This document shows, piece by piece, positions 45,807-58,269 of a stretch of DNA of 64,000 nt. A program made the position numbers and the translations under genes. The notes beneath the pieces are model-generated. The model was not told where the DNA came from and did no database searches. It saw only the letters and a program-made list of their open reading frames with translations. How positions within the stretch are numbered: position 1 is the first letter of the stretch; the number at the start of each line of letters is the position of its first letter. The DNA is from Chrysoporthe austroafricana (lineage: Eukaryota > Ascomycota > Sordariomycetes > Diaporthales > Cryphonectriaceae). The stretch is from the NCBI GenBank assembly GCA_001051155.2, contig JYIP02000005.1, forward strand, positions 1,922,001 to 1,986,000. The letters run 5' to 3'.

Positions 45807-47814
45807 GCACTCAGCTCGGGTGCTCACTCCTCACCACTTGTTCCGGGCCTCGCGCCTGCGATGTCCGCGATGACAGAGGCAGAGCTACACAACATGCTGG
45901 ATCCTCCTTTGACGGATCGCAAGTGACTAATCTGGTCTTCATCCAACAAAAGACACCAACCTTCACCTGACGCCCAGGCACCTGATTACGGCGTGCGGTA
46001 ATTGCTATCGCTTCACAGCGTTGGCAATTTTGCACCTCTTCCCTTGAAGGCGAATCAAGGGGCCGAAAGCCATAATCATGTGCATGGCTGTCAAGAGCTA
46101 TAGCTAGGGGGCAGCAGAAAAACGGGTCTGTGCATGGTATGGCTAGAAATGAGGTGTCATACTCTGATTGTGTGTATGGTTTCGATAGATTCCCTAAAAG
46201 CATTCGTCCTTTTCCTTGGCGCGTCAGTCCAGGAGCCGTCCTGTGGCGGTGCTAGTCTCTACCCAGATACAGCCAACGAGTCAACAGCCTCAGGTCTGGA
46301 TTTCGAAGTATGTTATATAGGCTTAAATTTTTTTGTTTTGTTATTTTACTTTTTATTCAATTATGGTTTTCTTACAACTTGTGCTACCTCAAACATTGTC
46401 CCTCGCTTCTTTGTAAACTTCCTACATCGACTCTGATCTCGAGCATCCAGTCCCATTGTTGCTGGTTGAAGCCCCCGTGCGTCGTCTTACGCGGGAACGA
46501 AGACCGTGTTTGCCGGTCACGAACGCTGAGACATTCGTGGCATCATCCGTGCAACCCTTGGATGTAATCTTCCACGAGCGCGTCCTGTCCGACGGAAGAC
46601 CTCGTGGCAGGTCTGGCTCATCATGGGGAGTAATCATTTTTTTTTTTTTTACTTCTGTTTATCTGATAGGGCTGGATGGGACCGGCGCCTGTGTCTTTGG
46701 TAGATTGGACTTTCGCGGAGATATGAAGCGGTGCAGGGGGACAAGGTGAGAAGCAATACCACTGCCGGGATCATCTTTGTCCGGAGATTTTATAGATATA
46801 TTATTTATATATAAGAGGGAAGATAGGATGCCCGATGCCACCCCCCCCCTCTTTTTTTTTAGAACAAAAATTATTGAGCAGCACCCCAGGTACTACTAGA
46901 GGAAGTCTCACAACGTGTTAACCACCTGGCGTCCAACGAGCTATTGTACTACACCCTTGATACCACGAACCCCTCAGAACCTGTGCAGCCGGAGATAAGG
47001 TTGCGCCAGGCTCTGGCCTCATGCTTGGGTAGGCCATGGGGAAACGAATCGTACAAATGAAGATTGAGGCAGCGGGCGGAAGGCTCTGGGACCGCGACGC
47101 TGGGGGCCACGGCTGGCCAAGACCCAGCCGTCGAAAGTTGATAGGGCAGAAATTTGAATGAGGGTTGAGGATGTGAAGAGCCTGAAAGGGGACCATGGCT
47201 GACCGACCTGGGGGGTTGGCCCGGTTGCATGGTATGGGGGGCTGGAGTGTTACCTGGCGGAGAGGAAGCCGGAGAAAAAGGCCTGGTAAGGCTGCGTGCG
47301 CTAGGTGTAGACGAGGCCGGCGTTGAGTTGGTGGATTTGTTAGTTGCATGTAGTAACAGTCTGACTGATTTGTAGATAATGATTTGGCGATTCATCGTGT
47401 TTTGTTAAGAAGCTCATTTTGTTGCGCACGCTGAGCGCCATATACCATGGTCCAGACCATGCTTAGGCCAGCATATCGCACCATCTATAAGTTCATCCGA
47501 GCCTCGGAAACACTTTGAGTTTTAGTTTTTCCTTCTACCATCCAAACACTTTCGATGTGCTTTACGCCATTGACCTCCCACAACGCCTGCAACGGAATCC
47601 GACCTGCTTGTACAAGGCACTCCCACTCACAATGCATACTTAGCAATGCCAGTCCAAGGAAGCAAAATGACGCTTGCATATCACAGCCATATTCCATGCC
47701 ATGCCCATATAACCACGCACCGAGTAATTCTCAAGTACCCTGGAACAATCCACCGAACCCAACCATGCAAACGTCAGCCGTAGATCCGGTTCACATCCCA
47801 TAGAGCAACAGTGT
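45807..47814. other. 2-kb gap between convergent HapC and MOB2
   Basis: Mostly 3' sequence. AT-rich near 46320-46380 and 46790-46815, with T runs at 46628-46649 and 46853-46860. A Ser/Pro-rich open frame on the minus strand at 46949-47395 has no splice partner or motif and is not called. Confidence 0.5.
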
Positions 47815-49515
47815 TTAGGCAGAAGTCCCGGCCAGCTGGAGAAGCTTCTGGCCAGCACTTAGGTGCGCGTACTCGTAGGCCTTGGACTCGGGAGGGAAAG
47901 TGCCGTTGGCAGCCCAGAGGTCGATCAGAGGTTGCATAGGTTCGAGCTCGTGCGGCCGGAGCATATCGAGCGCGGTGGCGGTGAGGATGAAATGGCTGAA
48001 GCAGCTGTTGAGCTGTTTCTCGAGGTTCAAGTGGTAGAAAGGCTCAACGTAATGAGCCCAGTAAAGGTGCGAGTAGACACGGAACATTTGACGGAAGATG
48101 GTCTGGCAAACCTCCACAAAGTTCTGCGGGAAGCCCGACCGCTTACCAACCCAATCAGGCTCGCCGGGATTCGTTAGATGGGAAAGAGGAGTGGTGGTGA
48201 TATTGGCGTTGTGTGCATAAGAGACGCCAGAGGCATCGGTGGGAAAGATCTTCGTGTCGTCGATCTTGCCGGATATCCATCGCTGCCTATGAACTCTGTC
48301 AGCAGAATTCGAAGAGATGTTATCGAGGGAGGACATCTGAGGAGACTCTCGGAAGTCCTCCCTTTGTGAAAGGGACGTACATGAGCGTAATATACTCGTA
48401 AGCCGGAAGCTCCACAGGTTCCCTTCGGCTGTTCAGCCAGGTAAAGGAGTGGTTTCTGCGGCGAACAATTAGCGTCTGATGCATGGCTCAAGATGATGTC
48501 TCACTTACTGTCCTGCTGACATGCGTGGGCACGTCGCGGGGTTGCAAATGGACAGACCGTCCTCCTCCTTCTCATGAATGACGCGGACAAAATTCCACAG
48601 GTTTCGGTAGTGCTCAACAACTTTGGCGGACAGTCAGCAGTTGCCACAGCTGGAGTCTATGGTGATGCTGCACACACCTTGATGGGCGATCCACTCGCCT
48701 TGCTCGACCGTCTTCGGCCTGGCACTCAGCGTCATGAAGTTACCCTTCACGATGTGCTTGGCGTAGTTGGGGTTGAGCCATAGAGGTAGAGGACGTGGAA
48801 GGTGGTATGACTCGAGGACATCCTGGCCGCTCGCCATGATGCCGCTCTGCTCATCCATGCCTATTGTCTGGGCAAGAGACGGAGACTTCGGCAGAGGTGG
48901 AAGATTGGCGGACAGACCCGCCGATGAAGGCGACTGGCTGTTCTGAGATCTGTCCAGGTTCAAGGGAGAGATGGGAGGCTGGCTAGAACCGCTGGCACTC
49001 TTTCCCGGCCCGGGAGACTTGCTGTTTGAGCCTCGGAAGCGGGCGTTGCTATCAAGACACACGGTCAGTGGCTGTTGAGCTGTACAGTGCCGCAGGTGAG
49101 GCGTAGGCAGTGATATGAAGCGGTGAGTTGAGGTTAACCGTCCGCCTGGGAAAAGTGGAACTTGGGGAAACTTTATGTTCGAGGGTCGGCCCGCCGGAGA
49201 AGGAAGCAACGAAATGACAGTCTGTCAAAGAGAATGGCTGCCGAGCAGCCGCAGACGCAGCTTGCCCAATGGCACGATAGCATTCCCTCATCCTGCCCAC
49301 CATAAAGAGTGATGCTTAGGGGCTGACAGCATCACTGCCGGAAGGGCACTGCCACGGCTAGCCTGGTGGGATGGATTGAAATCCCGTCGTTTCATCCAGT
49401 ATCTCAGCTGGACGCGGTCCTGGATGCCGAGTGCCGCTTGCCCATGCCAATATGGATATGAGGAGGGGGGAATATCGAGTAAGAGTACTCACATCCCGGA
49501 GAATAGGTTCGACAT
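47815..49515 (-). CDS. MOB kinase activator, MOB2-like
   Basis: Mob proteins activate NDR/LATS kinases; MOB2 in fungi partners the NDR kinase COT1/Cbk1 in polar growth. Exons 49515-49493, 49048-48678, 48620-48509, 48455-48381 and 48286-47815 give 350 aa. A 23-nt first exon (MSNLFSG) is followed by a 444-nt intron. Residues 9-90 are Ser/Pro-rich. The Mob fold begins about 95: YHLPRPLPLWLNPNYAKHIV, GEWIAHQ, the zinc-site element CPRMSAG, YEYITLMQRWISGKIDD, and RVYSHLYWAHYVEPFYHLNL with the His ligands. An insert TDASGVSYAHNANITTTPLS lies after IFP. MOB2 is chosen over MOB1 from the VKGNF and GEWIA region and from the overall pattern; MOB3/phocein is unlikely. Confidence 0.88.
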
Positions 49516-50032
49516 GGCTTGTGACGTAGCAAGGAGTTGGGCGTCAACACCTATAGGCTGGACTCAAGACTTGGTTGACGGGGAGCAGATTGATCTTGAA
49601 GCTGTCGTTGTGGCCGTCGCCTCCCGCTGTTGGAGTGTGGATGAGAGGAAAATGAGGTCGTCGTGTGGTCGTGTGCTGTATAAGTTGAGCGTCGGTTGAA
49701 AAATAAGGGGTTCAACAGCCTGGGAATCTGCCAAGCCCGTCGTTACACAAGGGGCGCTAGATCCCGCACTAACTGCTTTGGGAACCTGCTGGATCTTGCC
49801 GGCAGGCCAGCCTTGCCATTCAGCTTTCTAGAACAATAATGCTCGAGCAAGCGACCGGAGCTCGAGACCAAGGCGAGCAACTTTTCTGTCGAGCCCACGC
49901 AGAGATTCCTTCCAGGTTCTGACCGCCGGCGTTAGACCTGAGACTGTCTCAAATCAACAGCTTTAAACCATCACATCGATCAGTACCCGCTCATCTTCAA
50001 CCCGAACCTCGAGCCTGTCGAAAGTTCTCATC
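49516..50032. promoter_or_regulatory. Divergent promoter region of MOB2 and LEO1
   Basis: 517 nt between start codons; no gene and no site that I can assign. Confidence 0.5.
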
Positions 50033-51364
50033 ATGTCGGACGTGGAAGAGCAGATTGACGACGTCTCTGACGGTGGAGGCGACGACCTATTTGGCGACGA
50101 TGCTGCCAGTGACGTGTCTCAGATCGAGGATAACCCGCCCATCGCTAGCGACGATGACCAGGCCTCGGATGATGGCCGCAGGCGTAGCCCCACGCGCGAT
50201 AGTGCATCCGAACGCGACGATCGCAGCCAGAGAGACGACAGTGCTGGCCCTCCTAACAGACTGACGGTCATACAAGACGTTGTGTATCGTCACGGCCTCC
50301 CCAAGGCCAGAGATGGAAACGTGAGTCACTTGTTGCAGCCAGGCTTGTCGACGCGACTAGCTCTAACCCGCTCCTAGATGCAACTTGCCAAGGTGCCCAA
50401 CTTCCTGCGCTTCGTACCCGAGCCATACGATACAGACGAGTGGGAAGCCTCTGAGTGGGATATCGAAAACTCCAAGCGTCGGATTCCCATGAACCTCGTG
50501 CGATACCGGCGCAACCGTGAGACCGGCGAGCTGGAAAGCAACGCGAATATCTACAGATGGAGCGACGGCTCGTTGACCATGCAGGTTGGCGAGGAGCATT
50601 TTGAAATACAAGTCAAGGCACAGGTTCCACCGCCCAGGAAGGCTTACATGCCCGATCGCGACGCCAATCGGTATGTCGCTGCTGCACATTCGGCTCATGC
50701 CCAGCTTCTCACCGTCGGACATGTCACCGAGGAATGGGCTATCCGCCCCGACAAGAAACGCGTGGACGAAGACACGGAGCGCCTCAGGGAGCAGATGGGT
50801 ATGGCGAAGGGAACCTTGAGGGAAGGCGAGATGATCATCACCACGACCCAGGATCCTGAACTTCAGAAGAAGGAGGCCGAGATGGCAGAGAAGGAACGTG
50901 CCCGCGCGCAGCGGCGACGTGAGAATGCACAGATACGCATGGAGGGAGGAGCAGCCGGCTATCGGAAAGGCGGCCTCTCTATTGGCGACCTGGAGGGCGC
51001 TCGGCGCTCAACATCAGGACGTAAGCGAGGTCCTGGAGGATCATCAAAGCGGTCACGGCCCCAGAACGGCGAGTATGATTCAGACGACGATGGCGCACAC
51101 CGGAGCAATCAGTACGACATGGAAGACGGGTTCATCGCTGCCTCGGATGATGAGGAGAGCTTGGAGGAGGACAACGATGACGATCAGGATGACATCCTGG
51201 ACGACGGCGATATCGAGTTCGAGCGGCCGCGTCCTAAGCGCAAGAGGACGCCTTCCGATGATGACGCTGACGGTGAGCCTGATGACGATGCTCCTGCAGC
51301 TTCTGGTGACCACAGCCGTCGGCGTGTGCGTCGGGTCGTCTCTGACGACGATGATGATGAGTGA
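50033..51364 (+). CDS. LEO1: Paf1 complex subunit LEO1
   Basis: Component of the Paf1 complex, which travels with RNA polymerase II and promotes elongation and histone modification. Exons 50033-50320 and 50378-51364 (57-nt intron, CTAAC branch, CCTAG acceptor) give 424 aa. Seen: an acidic N-terminus with DDLFGDDAASDVS, the Leo1 core from about residue 98 (LAKVPNFLRFVPEPYD, ENSKRRIPMNLVRYRR, NIYRWSDGSLTMQVGEEHFE), KKEAEMAEKERARAQRRREN as a charged helix, and a very acidic C-terminus with basic patches ([28 protein letters not shown]). The composition and order match fungal Leo1. Confidence 0.95.
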
Positions 51365-52104
51365 AGCTCGCCTGTATTACGAGGACAAAGGTGGACAAAG
51401 GTTGGGGGGGATGGGACCAGCTATGCTTCGATCGTTCAATCCGATGAGGCATGACTGGCTTCTCTGGTCGAAGCCTGCCAGTGCCGTGGACAGATTCCAT
51501 GCGGCTGGGACAAACCTTTTCCTCAAAAAAACACTGCATAATACACCAAGGCAGTCTGTATGAAGCTCCAATCCTTTAACAGCTGAAGAAGCTCAATTCT
51601 CGAGATATATACGTGATCGACGGCTTCCAAGCTGAAGAGCAGGTTATCTGCCACAAATTAGCAGTGGGGATAGGAGATTCGAGAAATCAGTACCAGAAAA
51701 GTGACTCAGAAAGACAAAATCGACCGAGATACCAATTGCTTCTGAAAATAAGAGCATAGCATTTATTTGCCATAGACCCTGGGGTGCGGTGGTCTCGGCC
51801 GAGTCGGCCACTGATCGTTACAGGGGCCACGGCGACCAGCTTGCTACCTGCATGGGGCGGGGAGTGTCCTGTGGAGCGTTTCGATACCCCCACAGTTTTC
51901 ACATGTCAGCAGGTGCTCCGGACTGCCGTCATGGCAACTACAACATAGCTTTGAAATGACGCTGCCCATAGTCAACCGATGAGCACCCTTCCTTCTGCTG
52001 TTCACTTAGCGATGCCGCCAGATCAACATCTTCGTTTTCCTGTTATGCATTGAGAGCGTTCACGGCGCGCAAATGCGCATCGATACCAACAGTGACAAGC
52101 AACC
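51365..52104. other. Intergenic region between LEO1 and the patatin-like gene
   Basis: About 740 nt, same-strand neighbours; the LEO1 3' UTR and the next promoter are expected. No gene seen. Confidence 0.5.
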
Positions 52105-54159
52105 ATGGGGTCGGTGACAGCGGTGATCGTGGGCGTCTGGGCCGTCATCATCGAGATCTTCGACTTCTGGCGCCGGGTAAGCAGCCCACAAAGCTAACCC
52201 TTTTTAATAGCATATGATTGCCACGTACTGATCGCTTTCTTCTTCAAACGTACAGAGGTTTTTGGATTGGTGGCGGCGCAAAGCCCCGGCCGAGCTCTGG
52301 CTCGACATCCTCCGGCATGCCGAGTCGTACGAAGAATGGGAGGAGGCTGCGCTTCGTCTCGACAATCTGCTGGGATTCGACCTCTGGCGCTACAACCAGG
52401 TCTCACGATACTATGATTACAGGCTCATCAACGAGCGTCTGGACAGCCTGATGGTCGCGCGCGAGGAGCAGGATGTACATGGCCTGGTGAACCTGTTGCG
52501 ATCCGGGCTGGTGCGAAACCTGGGGAACATTACCGCGACGAAGCTATACAATCGGAGTTTTGCGGGAACCAAGTTCCTCATTGAGGAGTATATCACGCAG
52601 GTGGCTGAGGCGATTGAGGATATCAGTGGATTGCCTGCTGTGCCGCCGAGTGGTGTGGGTTCCCTTGAGACCGCCAAGCCATCAAGCACCAATGTTGCTG
52701 CGCCTGTATTATCGTCGTCTTCACAGTTGCAGGCGCCGGCTGTGCACTTCAGCAGCAACTCGACGCCCAGCAGCAACACTAGTCCCGGCAGCGGCGCGGC
52801 CATCGCCAACACCAAGGCGCCTATGACGATGTCGAACCAGATGAAGCTCGATTTTGTGCACGACACGCGGCAGGCGTTTGGACGAAGTACGCTTGTCTTG
52901 CAGGGCGGTGCTATCTTTGGTCTCTGCCACCTGGGGGTTGTGAAGGCCCTGTTCCTGCGCGGTCTCCTCCCTCGCATCATTACTGGTACTGCGACAGGAG
53001 CGCTGATCGCCGCGCTGGTAGCCATTCACAGAGAAGAGGAACTGCCTGCCGTACTGAAGGGCGATGGTATCGACCTCACTGCATTCGCTTCTAAGACGAA
53101 GGCCAAAGGGAAGGACACCAATGATGCGGATGCTGAACAGTCTACCTCGAGCAGGTGGCAGACACTGCTTCGTCGGGTGAAGCGGTTCTACCGCGATGGC
53201 TATTTCCTTGACGTGAAGGTGCTCGAAGCGTGCGTGCGTGCGAATGTCGGTGATCTGACATTTGAGGAGGCATTTGTGCGGAGCAAGAGGGTGTTGAACA
53301 TTACCGTTGCTACGGCTGGTCAGGCAGGTGTGCCAACGCTGTTGAACTATTTGACAGCGCCGAATGTGGTATGTTCCCTCTGAGCTCCAACACAACGAGA
53401 ATCACGGATCTATTTCCTAACCTTGTCGTGCTTCAGTTGATCTGGACAGCCGCAGTGGCCTCGAATGCCTCTACCCCTTCGTTCTACGGCCATCGAGAGA
53501 ATGCAATCCTCTGCAAAGACCAGGACGGCAATATTGTTCCCTGGGCACCTGCAAACGAGATCGATCTCCAGCACTGGACCCGTGTGTCCTACACAGAACG
53601 CGACTCGCCGCTTATGCGTATCGCAGAACTGTTCAACGTGAATCACTTTATTGTCTCTCAAGCCCGACCGTATCTCATCCCCTTCCTGCAATCCGACATG
53701 CACGGACCGTCACGATTTGAGACCCGCAGCACGACTACTTCTGTCACCGCATTTCTAGTGAGAATGGTTGGTCTGGAGATTAGACACCGACTCCGACAAC
53801 TCGACACACTCGGCCTTTTACCTACGGGCATCAGACGCTTCCTGGTAGACGAGCGCATCCCTGGCGCGAGCGTGATGCTCGTGCCGGAAGTGACAGCTGG
53901 CGATTTTATCCGGTTACTGGAAACACCGACCAGAGAAACACTCGACTACTGGATCCTGAGAGGCGAAAGAAGCGTCTGGCCGGCCGTGTCGGCGCTGAGG
54001 ATCCGTTGCGCAATTGAGACAGAGCTGGATCGAGCATACCAGATGGCCAGGCGGCTGAAGCCGGGCGGGCTGAGGAGGAAGTCGAGCACGTCTGTGAATA
54101 TGGTGGCTAAAGGGAGAGATGGGAGACATCGGGCTAATAGCCTTGGTGCGAGGTATTGA
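52105..54159 (+). CDS. Patatin-like phospholipase-domain protein, catalytic residues apparently lost
   Basis: Related to the fungal TGL3/4/5 group of patatin-like lipases on lipid droplets or membranes. Exons 52105-52176, 52256-53368 and 53437-54159 give 635 aa. Seen: a hydrophobic N-terminal segment (AVIVGVWAVIIEIFDFW), then the lipase-associated region with ELWLDILRHAESYEEWEEAA, a Ser-rich linker near 165-225, and the patatin core. The oxyanion-type loop is present (LQGGAIFGLCHLGVVKALFL). The nucleophile elbow, however, reads IITGTATGALIAALV near 267, with Ala where the GxSxG serine should be. The second catalytic motif, normally DG[SA], reads VSYTERDSPLMRIAELFNVN. FNVNHFIVSQARPYLIPFLQ is the family's usual block after it. 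So the fold is well supported, but hydrolase activity is doubtful. Confidence 0.9.
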
Positions 54160-55633
54160 GATTGGAATACAACATGAGCACAGGTCTGCCGTAGTCTCCA
54201 ATGCCTTTTCGTTATTTCCTTGAGTGCGGCTATCTGACAGCCAAGGAGTAGGAACCGGGAGGCATTGGATAAGCGTGTGGCACATATATAATTCCTAAAT
54301 TATTCCGTCCAGCGACAAATTTACACTTTATGCAGATCACTTGTATTTCTTGTACCACCACTCATTAAAGTATTAGATGCAGTATCACAATATTTTTCTT
54401 CTCTCTCCCCCTTCCCCGAAGGCGGAAGGGGTGAGGCTGTGTTTCCTCCTCCTCTTTTGTCATACCATAGAGTTCAGGGCTAATGCCATTCGTTGGAAAC
54501 CAGTATTCATGACCCGCCGACCAGTATCCAAAAAGGTCAGTCGTTCAAACTCGTCAAAAGCTGAGTTCGTTCTCGACCGGCGACTGGTCATTGGCCTGAA
54601 TGTGGTGGAAAGCTAAAACCAGAGTGAAGATACCGAATGTGTTGAGGATGACACTGCCCGCCTCGCAGGGACTTATAAGCCAATTGGGGTAGTTGCTCGC
54701 GTGACCTCCATCAATCAGAGTCTACCATAGTGTCGATTGGTTGTAAAACAGGCGCTACTCTACCATAGCACAATACTAGACACTGGTCGAGGCGACTAGC
54801 CCGGCACGAGTCTAAGCCTATCGTCGTCAAGCCGTGGAGCCTTTGCGCTGGACCGTATCTCGTTCTCCTACCACCTCTCACATGAGAATGTGGAGCAGGA
54901 TAGAGTATGAAACGTGACACGGAAGAGCAAAGTCGGAGGCGTATCAGAAAGGAAACCAATGGAATAACTTTAAAGGGCATAGGTAACCCATATGATCCAG
55001 GCATTGACCTACCAAGCACCGCCAGCCACCACGTGCCAGCCTCACGACAGCCAGCACAGGCCAGGGGCTCTAGGGAGGTGTCAGGATTGCCACAGTGCGC
55101 TAGTCAGGGAGTGGGGCCCAGGCCCCCCGGGCGACAGCCATGGCAGGCTTCGAGGTCGAGTGCTGATGTCACCTGGACCTATTGACCCCATTTTGCTCGA
55201 CGTCCAATTCCTATCCCGGATGCCTGGACGCCCCATTGTCTGCCTTATAGGCCAAAGCATATCGTCACTTCCTTCTGATAATACAACTCGCATTCATATT
55301 GCATTGAGTACTCGCCGCCGGCATCATTCCTTTGCCATCTACTTGATCGTGTTGCGGACCCCACCTGCACCCCTCAGCCCACCGAGATCAGCGATTTGCG
55401 GCGGCGGCGGAGGCTGGGAAGCGGCCGCGAACTGCTGCCCGTTCGGCCAGTGGGGGACCTGCGTGGCTGATGCGTACTGTCTACACGCAATCAGGCGACG
55501 ACCTCGCGACCGTGAGATAGTCATCTATGGGATAACCCACCCCCCTTCCAACGGACCGAGGTGTTGCGGAAAGGGGGACGAATAATTGGACATACTTAGC
55601 CGACTCACGCCCGAAATACGTCTCTGGCCCACC
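54160..55633. other. Intergenic region upstream of the CorA-type gene
   Basis: About 1.5 kb with no supported gene. It holds three copies of TACCATAG (54463, 54723, 54761), two of them 38 nt apart. Confidence 0.5.
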
Positions 55634-58269
55634 ATGGCCACACCGAACCCGGGCCCCAATCTGCCCGGCTCCAGCTCCGGCGCACCTACTGGATCCTTGA
55701 AGAATGAGCAGAAAAAGAAGAAGAAGCGCGGCACAAGGGCCAAGAGGAGGAGAGACAGGAGGAAGTCCTTTGCGATCACCAACGATGACATGGACCATGA
55801 CGAGGGTATCAGCTCCAGCATGGCTGCCCCTAACCAGAGCTTCTACAGCCAGCGCCACAACCTCAGCGGGACGAGTATCGATAGTGAGACCCTGTTAGAC
55901 CACAGGTACGTCCTCTTCACCCTCTCCGGATCTGGTCTCGCTGGCCGAGCTGACATTGGACCCACAGAGACCAGCCTTACTTCATGCGCCCTCGACGGCC
56001 CTCCAACGCGGTGCAGTCACCGGCCCTCCATCAAGCCACGCAGAGTATGACAAAACTGAAAAGTATACATGGAGGAGGCAGCGGGGGGGAAGAAAGCGAG
56101 GATGTCGCCCCGGACGAACGGGCACCCCTTCTCTCTACGGCTGGTCGGCTACGATCCGAACCAGCTATGGCCTTCAACGGGTTCGGCTCGAACGACGCCG
56201 GGAGAGGCCAGTCCTCTGGCAGAAGGGAGTCTAGCAGGACAAGCGGAAGGAAAGACTACATCAATCCCTTCAATGCGGGTTACGATGTCAACTATCCTCC
56301 GTCTGTGCCCGGATCTCCGAGAACCAGGGCCGCTGATAGGGACTGGAGGCTGGAGGACGCAATGTTGATAGATGAGCTGGATGTCTTCGACTCGGAACAT
56401 CACGATGACGACTTCACTGATCATGACTCCCACACGCCTTCGAGTCCCAAGGCACCACCCACACCCTTTGAGAGGCGGCGTACGTTCGACCTTTCGGCCC
56501 AGGAAGATGTTTGCTTCCCGCAGGAGGGCATGTCCGAAATGGCGGAGGATGAGCTGCGATCCAAGCGCAGCCACCATGTGCGATCTCGACGGCGCAGGAT
56601 CAGGGGCCCTCAGCTGTCGTTCCTCGAGGACTTTGCGCAGGTCGAAAAGGAAGGACGCAGCGAGGAAAGAAGGACCAAGAGGATCACAGAACCTCAGTTG
56701 ATCAACGGAAGACTGCGGCCTATTCATAAGGGTTGGTATCAGCCAGAAGAGGATGCGCCTTACCGTTTCACCTATTTCAACGAGGAGTTCGTGAGCACCA
56801 TCCACAGCCCCACGATTTCGGAACTAGTGCAGCAGGAGGGTCAGGGCACCAGCTTTCGGCAACTTTTTATACCCGACAGGCCCATCTTGTCGGACTCCTC
56901 AGAGTCAGAGAGTGATGAAGACGACCATCAGAAACATGTTTCTGATTTGCGGCGATCTCTGGGCAGTCCAAACGTCGGATCCAAGGTTCATACACGTCAG
57001 CCTTCGCTTGTGGGCTCAGTTCAAGGCGGACCCGAATCGGCGCATGATGGTGGCATACTCTTGCCGAGGGCAGCCCCGGGGGGTTCACAAACTTCGCGGC
57101 AGGGTTCCGGCGAGGCAACACCGGCGCATCCACGATCAGTGACATCTCCACCATCAGAGAAAGGAGAGAAGCCTCCTAGGTTGGGCGAACGGCCAATCTG
57201 GTGGCTGGATGTTTTAAGCCCGACGGATGCCGAAATGAGGGTGCTTGCCAGAACATTCGGTATCCACGGCCTGACGAGCGAAGATATTATGATGCAGGAA
57301 GCGCGAGAGAAGGTTGAACTGTTCCAGCACTACTATTTCGTTCACTACAGGACCTTCAACCAGGACCCAATGAACGAGGACTATCTCGAGCCGATTAACT
57401 TGTACCTCGTCGTGCTCAAAGACGGCATCATCAGCTTTCATTTTGCACCAACCCCACACCCGGCAAACGTTCGACGGCGGGTCCGAATGCTGCGCGACTA
57501 CATGATCCTTACACCCGACTGGATCGCGTACGCAATCATCGATGATATCACAGACGTCTATCAACCCCTCATTCAGAGCGTCGAGGAGGAAGTGGACGAG
57601 ATCGATGCCGATATTGTCAAGCTGCATGCCGAAGAGGACCCGACGAGGAAGGAGAGGTCGAAATCTGAGAAGGCACCGAAGGCCGACTCCAAATCGGATT
57701 CCGGTTCCACGACAGTCGAGACCGGCGCTGACATGTTGCGCCGAGTCGGGGAGTGCCGCAAGAAAGTCATGGGTCTTTACCGTCTGTTGGGCAGCAAAGC
57801 CGACGTCATCAAGGGCTTCGCAAAACGGTGCAACGAGCAGTGGGAGGTGGCGCCGCGCTCAGATATCGGGATCTATCTTGGCGATATTCAGGACCATATT
57901 GTGACCATGACTGGAAATTTGAGTCACTACGAAATGTGAGCACCCATTTCCGCATGGGGAGGATTTCTGACCAGTACTGACCTTGCCAACAGGATCCTCG
58001 CCAGATCCCACCAGAACTATCTTGCACAGATCAATATCCGCATGAACGAGCGCGCCGAGCAGACGAACGACGTCCTGGGCAAACTTACAGTTCTCGGCAC
58101 CATCGTGCTGCCCATGAACATCATCACGGGCCTCTGGGGGATGAACGTCTGGGTCCCTGGCCAGGACTACGAGGGCGACCTGACCTGGTTCTTCTGGATC
58201 ACCGCCGGGCTGATCATGTTTGGGTTAGCGTGCTTCCTTATTGCGAAGAGGGTGTATCGGATCGTGTGA
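55634..58269 (+). CDS. CorA-family magnesium transporter (ALR/MNR2 type)
   Basis: Mg2+ channel of the CorA superfamily, in the plasma membrane (ALR1) or vacuole (MNR2) of yeasts. Exons 55634-55905, 55968-57935 and 57993-58269 give 838 aa. The N-terminal half is long, charged and disordered, with KKKKKRGTRAKRRRDRRKS near 25 and APLLSTAGR near 140. The CorA cytosolic domain begins about 480 (RPIWWLDVLSPTDAEMRVLA, EDIMMQEAREKVELFQHYYF). A Lys/Ser-rich insert interrupts the long helix near 660. Near the C-terminus are two membrane segments: TVLGTIVLPMNIITGLWGMN, carrying the signature GMN, and LTWFFWITAGLIMFGLACFL. The large N-terminal extension favours MNR2 or ALR1 over mitochondrial MRS2; MNR2 versus ALR1 is not settled. 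Confidence 0.93.

Noticed and set aside
46949..47395. Ser/Pro-rich 148-residue frame on the minus strand
   Set aside because: No partner exon or conserved-looking block; an overlapping frame is equally open.
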